A DNA stretch of 64,000 bases from Acanthacorydalis orientalis. Its lineage: Eukaryota; Arthropoda; Insecta; Megaloptera; Corydalidae. Below are positions 42,526 to 53,552 of the stretch, in pieces. The notes below the pieces were generated by a model. The model did no database searches and had not been told where the DNA came from. It saw nothing but the letters and a program-made list of their open reading frames with translations. The DNA lies in the NCBI GenBank assembly GCA_034766995.1, contig CM068313.1:23420512-23484511 (forward strand), in the 5' to 3' direction. Position 1 is the stretch's first letter, and every line of letters begins with the position of its first letter. Made by a program: the position numbers and the translations under genes.

Positions 42526-45158
42526 GTGAGAGGAGGGTGTGCACAATAAAAATTTTACATCACATAAGTACAATATTGAGTGACTATTTTTTATAGTTGA
42601 TTACATCTATCAGCAACCACCAGAATATAGAACAAATTACAGTTTAATGTTGTCCTTACAACGGGAAAAAGAATCTATAACTAGAAAAATTGATGGAATC
42701 CATAAAAAGCAAACACTTTTGCATGATCGCGTGAATCGATTAGAGAAAGTCTCTCCTGGAGAGCCTATCAGCAATCAATCAGAAAATGTCGATACTAAAA
42801 TCGGTATATTAAGTTTTGATATTTTATTTTGTTTCCAAATTTTATACAATTTAATGTGTTAGTTGTTTCTATACGTTCGCATGTCCGAGACACAAGTTTT
42901 CAAAAAAAAAGTTTAGTCACATCACTTAATTCTTTCTATAAATATATGAAAATAATAATTGTTGATAAATGTATGAATTGTTTACAAATTTAAAATATTT
43001 AGTTTATGATTTAAAAAATAATATATTTATAATAAAAAAATAATAAGAAATTATAAAAAATTTATTTGCCTAATAATAAATATAAAAATAGATTTGTTTT
43101 GTAACATAACTTTTGTTGTAGTTAAATGTTTTTATGAGCATTTTAATTTAATTTCCAGTATTAAAAGGACTAAAAATGATAAATGCAGTATTCGTTATTA
43201 TTACAAAAAAAGAATTACATAATCATAAAAAAATATCTATCACAATAATTTAAAAAAATTTAATTACTTTTGTTTATCTACGTATTTAATTATGGTTAAA
43301 GAACAATAGTTTAATTTTAATTAATTAAAAATCACAACATTAAATTTTATTTAAGAAATTAATTTAGTTAAATTTTATTTGTTAAATCTTAATTAATAAA
43401 TTAGAGAAGAAGTTAGTATACACTTTTTCTTTAATCTATTCTCTTTATTATTTTTCAATGAATTTATTTTTTGAAAATTAATAAAAAAAAGTCTGCTTTA
43501 GAAAATCTTATTATTTTTTTATAAAAAATATTTTATATCTAAACAAACTTTAGAGTTAATATCAATTTTAAATCTACTGAAAAGTATTCAAACCCCATTC
43601 AAAACTACAAATGTGTTCATTTTTACCCTGAAACTTAATTTTAACACCGTTGAAATAATATCAAAATTATATCCGTTCACGTTGATCTATTTATAATTAA
43701 ATTATACGTACAAATTAATGTATTTTATTATACAAAGGTGGTGAATTAACAAGCATGTTAAAAAAGATACAAAACGAAGCGTTATGTTTAGTATCCAAAA
43801 CACAAAACGTTCAAGATAAATATAAAGACGATTTATTGAACCTCAAACAAAAAAATAAAAAATTAGAAGAAGAGCTAAAAGAGTTTTGTGAAATGAGACA
43901 ACAGAATGAAAAACTTAAAACTAGAGTCCGTGAACTTGAAACGAAATGCAGGGCATTCAAACAACATTTGGCAGACGTTAAGGCTGAAAGGGATCAGTAC
44001 AGAAGGGAACTAAACGTAATGAACACTCCCAAGTATAATGGTTTGATTGATGATAGTAGCGAATTTCAGCAACAGCTTGCCAAATTGTCTACGCTTGAAG
44101 ATAAGGTTGTTGTTGTTTTTCTTTCTTTAATTTCGTTTAATTTACTTATTCCGCCCGTGCAGTTCGTTTATAAATAAATGCGATACAAGTGAAAATAAAT
44201 AATACAAGCATTTTATTTAATTTAAAATAAACAATCAATCAGATAATATTAGGATTATTGCTTATTAATTTTGAATGTAATATATTGTTTTACGTTTCCA
44301 ATATTAATTTTCAAACTTTTTTTATGAAGTACATCACCATGTTTTCTCGTCATTATACTGGATAGATTATTTATTTGGAATTTCTCTTTTTTATCATAAT
44401 ATTTATTTCATTTTTTTATTAAATACTTTATTCCTAAATCTCCTTCTGTAATAATTTACTAATCTACAGTGAGAGAGAGAGAGAGAGAATAGGACAGTAC
44501 AAATAAAATCTAATGATAGAAAAAATTAAGTATTGAAACTTAAAAATAAGATAATTTATTCAATTTTTTAATAAACATATAGTAATTTATTTACTTAATA
44601 TAAAATTTCATACTTAAAATTAAATACAAATCCTGTTTTCTTGTATTGTAATAAAATGTAACTTCGTAAGAAAACAAGAGAAATTTAAAACATACTTTTT
44701 GACTTAGTTAAGTCATTAAAAAATGCATTGCATCGAATTTAATTTTCCATAAGTATCCTGTAAAACACAATATAAAAGAACGTGATATCTACCTTAGATG
44801 TTATAAAGTATTACGTCATTTCAATCTACTTTTCATTGCTTTAATCCTGCGAATAAAACTTTAGTAATAAATAACAGGTATTTGAATTACAAAAGAAAGC
44901 AGAAACTTGGAAATCTCGAAACAATCGTGACAACGGCGAAGGAATGAATGATCTGCATCTATCACGAATCGCACAAGACAGTTTATTAACTAAATGTGTT
45001 CAAAATATTCCTTCTGCGGATAATGTTCATTCTCAAACGAAGAGTAATATGTTTATTGAAAAGATAAAAGGTCATTAATGTGTTTCACTATCTTTCGAAC
45101 TACAGTTTAGGTTTGCTTTTATACGCATATATATGAATGTGTATATATAAATGTACAT

Positions 45159-45210
<52 letters not shown>

Positions 45211-45721
45211 GTATTTTGATAACTTAGACATGGGAGTAGAAACTTCAACAATGAGACAAGGAATGGCAGTATTAACTGAACAGATTGCTCAACAGAATGA
45301 ACACATTAATAGGTTGATGGTCATTATAAATCGATTGAGCGACCCCGATAACAAAAAGGTGATTATTGAATATTCATCGTACAACTGAAGTGAGAGCATT
45401 TCCAATATGAACTCCATGTCATTTACCTTAAAGTCTTCTCATTGATTTTACGTTAAACGGTGCTTATAACTTTTTGCATATTAAAAGTATGCACGCGATT
45501 TCTTTGCTTCTGTTCGTGTTATACTGTAAAGTACAAAATGCCATTCAACTCTGCTTTTTAATAGGGCACGAGTTCGAATCCGAGTTTAGTGATCTTCATT
45601 GTTATTTATTAATATATAAATTTATTTTCGATTTTATAACCCATAAGAGAAAATTGGAATACCCTTGTATACCAAAGTTATATATCTTTTAAATCATATA
45701 AAATATCTATGTACATATACG

Positions 45722-45775
<54 letters not shown>

Positions 45776-47517
45776 ATAATAGCTTTTCTAATTGAATTTT
45801 TTTCTGTTGTATGTAGTATTTTAATTAATTATACTTTTTAGCAAACAATACTAAATAAAACTAATGATTTAAATGCAAGTAATAACATACAAAAATCAAC
45901 CTTTTCAAACGAATGTGAAAATAAAACATCTACACATGCTGAAAACATTATAATTAAAGCAATCTCAAAAATATTTACTAAAAACAGTAGTATAATCTCG
46001 ATTAAAGATAATATTATTAGATCTGAAACGAGTAGATTAAATCAAAGTTGTTATCCCACACACACCTGTTACAGTAATCACGGGCCATCGAAAATTGATT
46101 TTATGGAAAATGCAAAAGAAAATATTCTTCAAAAAGTATCTTCAGACACACTAAAAATGGTACTTACAGCCAGCGATATCAAAAATAAAAAGGATACATT
46201 GCTAGAGGAAGAATTAGTTGGAGAATTTTATGAAAAAAATAAATACAACAATAAGTATGTTACAGAAAATAGTTCTTTTGAAACAGTGAAATATAATAAA
46301 GTTCGCACAGTTGCAAATATACAAAGTACTACATCAATGAATGTGAAAACTAATAAAACAGTTAATTTGTCGGAGAAACAAGTAGAAACACAAATGAATT
46401 TCTCTAAAAACTTAACCAAAAAAAAATCCCTCTCTAACTTACCTATTAACACTGAAAATATAACACACAGAAATGATAATGTGAGCAAGATAATAAGAAA
46501 AAGACACAAGTTTCATTCGAAAAAACGAAACACTATATTTCAGTTCAGAAAAAATGTGACTGAAAATATAAAACGTTGTTTGGCTAATTCTTATTTGCAT
46601 CTCCAGCCAACCGATGATTCAGTGTTGGTCCTTCATTCTAAATCGAATGAAAAAACTGATTCAAAACCGTCATGCTCTAATTATGTTTCACAAATAAACC
46701 AAATATCAAATGAAAGAATCAGATTGAAAACAAACTCTCATTACAAAAATGCGATCTGCACTTCGAACATTCTAAATAGAAACAAAAAGGTCAGTTGAAC
46801 AAACGAATTTCCTACCTGTTTCGGCCCAACTTTAATTGAATGTTTAATCAATGTTCATCCACCAATCAGTTTTGTTGTGAATATATTTTATATTGTAAAT
46901 TTTTACTATGTAACTACAAATTATGTTTTTGTTTCTTAAATGTAATAAAAGGAACTAATAATTAATTTAACATTTTTTTGTATCCGTTTTTGAATAAATA
47001 ACAAGATACTGAAAAATTTTTCAACTTATCTATAAAATATAAAATTCTATTTCATGTTTTTCATTTTATAAAAGATCCAAAATAACAAAGAAGATATTAC
47101 AATATAACATTTTTTCTATGACTGTTTCAGTTAAGAAACTGCAAACATAATTCGCATTTTTTTAAACTAAAACACCCTCTCATCACGTCATGGAATTGTC
47201 AAAATGATGCCCGGAATGATATATTAAGATTTATATTCAATAATGGTTTATTACATAAAAGTAACAATAGTCATACGATCCATTCATGCAAAGAATTATT
47301 GGCGCGTGTATTTAACATGCTCTATAAGAATTTTAAAAACACGCCATTATTGAAAATCGATTGGAACAATTTAAAAACGTTTAGAAAACAATTTCTACAT
47401 CATTTAAACTTGAAACGCCCTGACTCTATAATTAGATTGATTTTAATTATAATTCAAATGTTTACTTATTTCAATATGCTATATTTTATTACTATATTTG
47501 TTTCATCATTGCATTAA
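39281..47517 (+). CDS. Unrecognised coiled-coil protein with hydrophobic C-terminal tail (whole gene, 9 exons)
   Basis: Nine exons join with matching phases into 2,970 nt (989 residues plus stop): 39281-39310, 39772-40014, 41024-41486, 42597-42803, 43738-44105, 44878-45070, 45228-45358, 45842-46789 and 47131-47517. Every junction has GT..AG. The start is the ATG at 39281, followed by an acidic Ser-rich N terminus. Likely helical or coiled-coil stretches lie near residues 50-80, 95-245, 255-300 and 335-410, the last rich in Lys/Glu with Leu spacing. Residues 546-861 are Asn/Lys/Ser/Thr-rich and probably disordered. The last ~25 residues form one strongly hydrophobic segment ending just before the stop, as in tail-anchored membrane proteins. 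No enzyme motif is visible. A centrosomal, spindle or Golgi-type coiled-coil protein is possible, but I do not recognise the family and give no function. Exon assembly is well supported by phase; the first exon and the exact start are the weakest parts. Confidence 0.75.
39772..40014 (+). CDS. Coiled-coil gene exon 2
   Basis: The acceptor is TTTTTTATCAG and the donor GTGAGC at 40015; phases are 0 and 0, giving 81 codons. It encodes an acidic [17 protein letters not shown] stretch followed by a Lys/Glu-rich heptad-like segment (residues about 50-80). The sequence is clearly less AT-rich than its flanks. Confidence 0.75.
40536..40715. repeat. Very long interrupted (TA)n array in intron 2 of the coiled-coil gene
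   Basis: About 180 bases of TA repeat are broken by single TATG, TTCAT and TACAT variants. It produces a spurious Tyr/Ile open frame. It is the longest TA array in the window. Confidence 0.9.
40935..41012 (+). repeat. Dispersed repeat copy 1, abutting an exon acceptor
   Basis: The segment GGCGCTAATGACCTTAGTTA through ATCCCAAATAAAC is repeated, with substitutions and a small gap, at 62319-62393. It ends about 12 bases before the exon at 41024, so the branch-point and pyrimidine region of that acceptor probably comes from the repeat. The type of element is unknown. Confidence 0.65.
41024..41486 (+). CDS. Coiled-coil gene exon 3
   Basis: The acceptor AG lies at 41022-41023 and the donor GTTCGT at 41487; the exon starts in phase 0 and ends in phase 1. 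It encodes 154 codons with balanced composition and helical character (for example [20 protein letters not shown] and [18 protein letters not shown]). Its 463-nt open frame with good codon composition is the strongest single exon of this gene. A copy of a dispersed repeat (see 40935-41012) ends only about 12 bases upstream. Confidence 0.85.
42597..42803 (+). CDS. Coiled-coil gene exon 4
   Basis: The acceptor is TTTTTTATAG and the donor GTATAT at 42804; the exon enters and leaves in phase 1. It encodes [20 protein letters not shown] and then a charged helical stretch ending in [13 protein letters not shown]. It joins in frame to exon 3 through a split Val codon. Confidence 0.8.
43738..44105 (+). 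CDS. Coiled-coil gene exon 5 (main coiled coil)
   Basis: The acceptor is ATTATACAAAG. The donor GTTGTT at 44106 is weak but gives the correct phase 0 to exon 6. It encodes the most convincing coiled coil of the protein, rich in Lys, Glu and Leu (for example [18 protein letters not shown] and RVRELETKC). Confidence 0.85.
44878..45070 (+). CDS. Coiled-coil gene exon 6
   Basis: The acceptor is ATAAATAACAG and the donor GTCATT at 45071; the exon starts in phase 0 and ends in phase 1. It encodes [19 protein letters not shown] and a Ser/Asn-rich segment. Reading through the donor would meet a stop after two codons. Confidence 0.75.
45167..45208. repeat. (TA)n tract just before exon 7 of the coiled-coil gene
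   Basis: A pure TA tract ends about 20 bases upstream of the exon at 45228, so the region that normally holds branch point and pyrimidine tract is mostly TA repeat. Confidence 0.85.
45228..45358 (+). CDS. Coiled-coil gene exon 7
   Basis: The acceptor is TTTTGATAACTTAG and the donor GTGATT at 45359; the exon starts in phase 1 and ends in phase 0. It encodes a short amphipathic helix ([20 protein letters not shown]). A long (TA)n tract ends about 20 bases before the exon, so the pyrimidine tract is very short. Confidence 0.75.
45842..46789 (+). CDS. Coiled-coil gene exon 8 (large low-complexity exon)
   Basis: The acceptor is TACTTTTTAG and the donor GTCAGT at 46790; phases are 0 and 0, giving 316 codons with no stop. 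The encoded segment is dominated by Asn, Lys, Ser and Thr and lacks clear hydrophobic core positions, so it is probably disordered. If the following intron is retained, translation stops two codons later (stop ends at 46798), giving an 863-residue form without the hydrophobic tail. Confidence 0.75.
47131..47517 (+). CDS. Coiled-coil gene exon 9 (hydrophobic tail and stop)
   Basis: The acceptor is ATGACTGTTTCAG, and the exon enters in phase 0. It encodes 128 residues and then TAA at 47515-47517. The final part ([20 protein letters not shown] onward) is a single hydrophobic run reaching almost to the C terminus and preceded by basic residues (LNLKRPDS). This is the layout of a tail anchor. Because the region is AT-rich, the hydrophobicity could partly reflect base composition. 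Confidence 0.65.
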   Translation, partial: LRNCKHNSHFFKLKHPLITSWNCQNDARNDILRFIFNNGLLHKSNNSHTIHSCKELLARVFNMLYKNFKNTPLLKIDWNNLKTFRKQFLHHLNLKRPDSIIRLILIIIQMFTYFNMLYFITIFVSSLH

Positions 47518-47678
47518 TTTATTTCATATATACAATATATATTTTATGCAATTTTTGAATCGACTTTAGCTTACTATTATCACACTGTATATTGGTGGCT
47601 GTATGTATGTGTGTGTGTACTTACAGAAGTTTAATTTTTAACCAGAGTTTTCTTAAGTTGCAATTTAATACATATTCA

Positions 47679-47698
47679 AATAAAACTATGACAATAAA
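47679..47698 (+). promoter_or_regulatory. Candidate polyadenylation signals of the coiled-coil gene
   Basis: Two AATAAA hexamers (47679-47684 and 47693-47698) lie about 160-180 bases after the stop codon. The hexamer is common by chance in AT-rich DNA, so this is only a plausible 3' end. Confidence 0.35.
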
Positions 47699-47992
47699 AT
47701 AAGTATTTTACATTTAAATTTATATATAAAATATAAAGCCAAATACCAAATCAGAACTATTAAAACAATACATTAACTGATTGATTCTCTGATTATTTTT
47801 ACCTCTCTTCTAGCTGTCTTTATTCAGTCTTATATCTAAACTTGTACAACTTAACGTTTACTAAATGTAAACGACGTTTGCTGTTCCCAAGTATATTCTA
47901 GGAATAATTGCCATATCAGCCACTGTAACTAAACACTAACTTTATTCACTAAAAAAAATAACTAAAAATTAGAGAAATTACTGCTGTTAAAA

Positions 47993-48045
<53 letters not shown>

Positions 48046-48829
48046 ATATATATAATATATTTATAATAGATAAATATAATCTTATAAATATGTATCCAAG
48101 AAGAGATATTTTCAATAATTATCACCTACATATTTTTTTTAGGATATAAGTATTTATATTCAATAAAAGTTTATGATAAAAATATTTGAAAAAAATATAA
48201 TAAAATAATTCAAAATATAAATTTCAATTAGAGTCATCAATATTTATTTCCTTATATACCTCAAATTTATAAGTTATTGCGAAATATATTCTAAATATAT
48301 CAGACCAGCAAAAGAGAATATATTCATAGACACTCTGAAGCTCCATTGACTAAAATAAGTGAACGGCCTCGCCAGAAATCACAAAGAATTATGCAAGGCG
48401 ACCAAAATTTTTCAATCCGCGTAACACCAAAAAAACTTCTAATAAACGAGTCATGAACCAAGAGCCCTAGTTCAATAAAAAGTCTCCCTCTATAAAAAAA
48501 TTCTACAGTTTCGCCAACACGTTGAATACTACCCATATATAATATACGTAATTTCAAAACTCCGTATCTCAAAACAAAGAATCTGTGTATTGGTTGTGAT
48601 CAATAGAAGCCGCGTGAAGGTCCGGCACAAAAGTGAAATATATTTCGATTAATAATTATAATAATCAAAAATATTATCAAAATAAACATAATAATGTAAA
48701 AAAAGATCTGAATATATTGTAAGATATATAATAAGCAATTTTAGTATTTAAGAACATTAATTCAAGATATTAATATATTAATTTAAAATTTTTTTCTCTG
48801 CTTTCCTGTATACACTAAACATACCATTA
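47699..48829. other. Intergenic DNA between the two genes
   Basis: A (TA)n tract lies at 47998-48040. A less AT-rich block at 48320-48625 has an 82-codon open frame on the minus strand (48324-48572) whose peptide looks protein-like in composition (for example FFGVTRIEKFWSPCIILCDF), but no family was recognised. It could be part of an unknown repeat. Confidence 0.4.
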
Positions 48830-49245
48830 CTCTTCTTCTTCTTCGATGGTGCTCAAGCCCAAATCGAGCCTTGGCCTCCTCAATTTTCTGCCTCCAGATA
48901 TCCCTCTGCCTGACAGTCCTTCTCCAGTTCCTTACTCCCAATAGTTCCACTGCATCTTCACTACATTGTCCGAGGCATATTTTAAGCTTTCATAACGTTT
49001 GATATTTTACGAGATAGGATTGTTACCCCCACACCCAACACTCTTTTCGGAGGATCATTCTCCCGCTCTTGCTAGCCCTAACCCTTGTCGCCTTTGGGGT
49101 TACCCGATCTTGAGTGGGGTTACTCAGGTTACCAGGATTAATCACTTGGAGATGAGAGTCGGAATTGGGTAAGAGAGGCTATGCGACGCTAGCTGGAGTC
49201 GGCGTCGTGTGGTACGCATGCACTACTCCATTTTAACCTCATACT
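48830..49245 (-). mobile_element. LINE fragment: 3' end joined to a GC-rich 5'-like segment
   Basis: On the minus strand, 48975 down to 48830 reads EDAVELLGVRNWRRTVRQRD then IWRQKIEEAKARFGLEHH. This resembles the C-terminal end of arthropod RTE-like reverse transcriptases (pattern RNWRR...R..WR..IEEA...GL), and it ends in a GAA-type tail. The adjoining 49000-49245 is GC-rich and CpG-rich and, by orientation, lies where the body of the reverse transcriptase should be. This suggests an internally deleted LINE or a LINE-derived non-autonomous element. The 3' end call is fair; the nature of the GC-rich part is inference. Confidence 0.55.
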
Positions 49246-49250
49246 GTTCA

Positions 49251-49292
<42 letters not shown>

Positions 49293-49514
49293 ACAATAAA
49301 CTATACATTAATTATATTTTACGACCAAATACATCTTCTATGCTAAAATATAATGAAAAATCTCTTGTACGAAAAAATTAAATCTTACTTCAATGAACTA
49401 TTTTCACTTTAGAAAAAAATATTCTTTATATGTACACAGATATTTATTTAAGTATTTTTCTAAATTTTAAATATTTTTTATTTTATAAATCTCTTTTGTT
49501 AAAATGTTCAATAC

Positions 49515-49551
<37 letters not shown>

Positions 49552-49651
49552 ATTAAATATTTTTTTAATTATATTCCAACGGTTACTGTATAACACTAGA
49601 CAATGACAGTCGTTTAATTTGCTGAATAAATTCTTTTCTAATTTTTTTCAG
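49246..49651. other. Upstream region of kazrin exon 1
   Basis: (TA)n tracts at 49254-49290 and 49518-49548 precede an acceptor-like TTTTTTTCAG ending at 49651. This suggests that the first coding exon is internal and that upstream non-coding exons exist. Confidence 0.4.
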
Positions 49652-49774
49652 GTTTAAACGTCTCACGAAATAATACAATTATCGGATGGCTAGTAAATCT
49701 ATTCATTGTTGCCAATTCGAAATGCCCGCCTACGCTAAACATGCGGTGGTGCGAGCGATCACTGCCATGTTGAC

Positions 49775-49813
49775 ATGGCGTTGCTGATGCGCCGCCTATT
49801 TGTCGACGCTCAG
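49775..49813 (+). CDS. kazn-like: Kazrin exon 1, coding part (residues 1-13)
   Basis: ATG at 49775 opens MALLMRRLFVDAQ and ends at donor GTATTA (49814), phase 0, in frame with exon 2. The frame is open upstream only to a stop at 49736. A good acceptor (TTTTTTTCAG, ending 49651) suggests an exon of 49652-49813 whose first part is untranslated, so further 5' exons may lie upstream. The sequence around it is GC-richer than its surroundings, with several CpGs. Confidence 0.55.
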
Positions 49814-51195
49814 GTATTAGTTATACAAAATATCTTATTTAGTAACGCTTTGAATCTGAAATGTTTGTTTCTTTAACAAAAGAGAAAAAAAAACCTAGTA
49901 TGTCTATTTATATACACACACATATTTTAAAATCGAACAAATTTAAACATTAAGCGAAGTTACAATGTAATTCGGTACAAAGTTTACAAAATACACATAA
50001 TTACACTTCAAAAGCAAATTAACTAGAAATAAATCAAAAGTACATTTATATTATTACAGACATTTTACCTGCTTAACACACACATTAAGATTTCTACGTG
50101 TAAGTAATACATTAAATATTAATTCGTCTTCACATTTGTACATTTCAACGTCGTTAATAAAGTTAATGCATTTTATTTCCATTAAATATATTTGGAAAAG
50201 AATCTATATAATTTATGTCAAATTAATCATTTTTTAGCGCTGCATTAAGAAATTCTCATTTTTACTCTACGAATCAAAAACTAAAAAAAATAATTCTTTC
50301 TGTTTATTTCGTCATATAGAATTTTAAAAAAATAACTTCTTTATCCGCTGAATATGTGTTAATAATTAGAATAAAGTATAACATAAATAAAAACATTTCA
50401 TTTAAGTAATGATTACCTAAAATATGTTTTATAAATGATTAGCTTCACTATAAAGTGTAAGTGTGATTGTATTCTTACTATAATAAATATTTATTAGATA
50501 AAGCAATTTCATGTTAGAGTTACACCAAAACACATCAAACTTCTTAATTTTGGGCTACTATAAGCTTAAACTAATAGCAATAGCAACCTAAAAGAACACA
50601 ACATGAAGGACAGTTACGGAAATATCGCAGGTGAAGAAAATATAATATATAATTTTAAATAAAAATCTTAAAAAAATATTAAATTATAAATTTAAATATA
50701 AATAATATGAACAAAAATTTTAAGCGAAACAAATATATGGTAAATTGTAGATTATACAAATTATATATGTATATATATATATACCATAAATGTTTCTAAA
50801 CGGCCATTTCGTAAGTTCTAAAGTAAATATTTAAATAATAATCTCGTATTCTGAAATACATCTCTCTTACAGTACAATGATAGACTCATCAACTCCTACT
50901 ATTTTGATAATGAGCGTCTTACACCTTCCACATTTACATAAAAACCACAATATTACCTACAACACAGCAAATAAACAAAACCAACACTAAACTCGGTGAG
51001 TTTCAATGAAATATAGTTACACATTTCCATTTCATTTTACATATCTTTACAACAAATGTATTCTTTAATATCATAAACAGTATTAAAATTTGCAGTAAAC
51101 GAAATTAAATGTTTATAAATAAGTATCTAAATTATTGTTTTATATTTAATTTTCAATTGTTATTGTCTATTGTAAACATGATAATTTTTTTCTAC

Positions 51196-51253
<58 letters not shown>

Positions 51254-53510
51254 TAACATTTTTTTATTGATATTTTGCGAATAAATATCTTTTACTAATT
51301 AACACTCAGAACATCTCATTATAATCTCATGCACAATTTCATTCCTATTTCAACTTTATCCTCAAATTAAATATTGCAAACAATTTATTGAAGAATCTAT
51401 TGAAATAATTTTTTTGTTAATTATGTTTTTAATATAACACATGTATCTGTATTAAATGTAAATACCTGTCACACATCACTGATAATGAATCAAGCGTAAA
51501 ACAATAAAATTAAAAGGAAATATACAAACAAAATGAATTAAATAATAATATATTAAAATAAATATCTGCAATATTTTCTTATTTTTTTATAAATATGATT
51601 TTTATTAATTAAATGTTGCCTTTTTTAATTTGATTAAATTTTAAATTAATTTTAATTATTAGACATAAATAAGAATTTGTAATTTTCGATTTATTATTTG
51701 AAAATATACATTATTATTGTATAAAAATCATAAATTATTTTATATTGATTTTGTTGTATTTTATGAGAGTTGTGCCTGCTTTAATTATACTACTAAAATT
51801 AAATATTAGTAAAATAGTTTTTTTTTGTATAAATAAAAGTACTTTTATTTCATTTTGATATTTTTTTAAAAAAAATAAATATATTTGTTTATTATTATAT
51901 ATTTATAATAAAGTACAAATTTAAAATCTATTTATACCGATTATTTACTTTTTTCAGGCTAAGCTTCGCAGAATGGTAGAGGAACACACGGCAAATCTTA
52001 CCTCGCGGATAGAACCCGAGTGCCCCGTTGTTGATCCTCCCTCCGCTTCGCTCGCTCGCTGCTCCCCTCCAGATCAATCCTCCCTTACAAATAAACCCTT
52101 GTCCCCTAATCAAGACGGTACCGCAACCCCTCCTATAAAGAAAGCAGTCTTATCTCTTCCTCCTCCTGATCTCAACACAGCAACAGACACATCTAGCGTT
52201 AGTGATTCGATAAACTCATTCGATGTGAAATGTTTAACCGAATTAAAAAAGAACAGTTTTTCAACAGCACGTCCCAATTCAATAGAATCGACAAAAAAGT
52301 TAAGAGATCCTATTGGGACGTCATCGAAATCAGCATCGTTCGATTCAAACGATATCGAAGTTCAAAAAACAATTAAAAGTAGTGAATTTAAGGCATTAAA
52401 ATTAAGTAAAGGTAGTTCAGTAGATAAATCGAAAAGTTTTGAGGTAGGTAGTGATGATGAAGAAGGTGCAGCGTTATTAGATAACGAAGATGTTGATCCT
52501 GAGGCAAGTAATGCGTGTACGGAATCTAAAAATATCCGTTGTTTGTCTCCTACAAAACAGGAAACAAAAAGTAATCAATCTACACCAGAGTCTCGACCTG
52601 AATCTCCTCAACCAGGGTGCAGTTATTTTCAATTATATGATATTAAAAACTCTTTACATTCTGATTCTACTACGTCTTCGCGGAAAAATAATGAAGACTT
52701 TCTAGGAACGTCTGCTCATAATGGTAAGTGTGATAATAAACTAATATTATTGTGATTCTTCAGATATAATTAAAATGTTACAAACAATAATGAAAATAAA
52801 ACTCACTACACAAACATGTATTTGGGAAAATATCTGAACTAACAACTAAATAATATTAAAAAAATACTTGCACGCTATTCATTACACTATTTATCTTCAA
52901 ATGATTCATACTTAAAGTACAATAAAATAATGAATAATAAAACGTGTACTTTGTAGCGAACATTTTAAAAAGTATGCGACTCGAAAATGACAGATTACAA
53001 GCCGAAGTTACACGCTTAAAACGTCTGGTAGTATCAGGTGTTAGTAAAAATGAACCAAGCCTCACGGAACCTGGTGCACCTATAGACTGCTCGCCTGCAA
53101 AAGTGCATGCACTAGAAATAGAACTTCAATTGGCGAGAGAAGCGATTTCAGCATTAAAATCTGATCGAAAACGTTTAAAAGCTGAAAAATTCGACCTGCT
53201 CAGTCAAATGAAACAACTGTACGCTACTCTAGAAGATAAAGAAAAAGAATTGCGCGATTTCATAAGGAGTTATGAACAGGTAACGTTCAACCTATTATGC
53301 AACAATTTAAATACAAAATCCTAATAATTAAATTAATAATTTTATAATTCAGTAATGTTTCAGTGTGTTTTAAATACAGAACCATTATATAGTAGTATTT
53401 ATATATATTTCAAAAATATCATTTCCTTTTTATTGTTATTTAAATGCATTGAAACTGACTGGTAGATATCCTTTTGTTTATATTTTTTATTCATTATTAA
53501 TATAATTTAT

Positions 53511-53552
<42 letters not shown>

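Noticed and set aside
45566..45590. tRNA-like B-box (AGTTCGAATCC)
   Set aside because: The flanking bases do not form a T-arm stem and no cloverleaf could be built around it. It is either chance or a very decayed tRNA-derived element.
46228..46509. 93-codon minus-strand frame inside exon 8
   Set aside because: It is the hydrophobic complement of the Lys/Asn-rich coding exon on the + strand.
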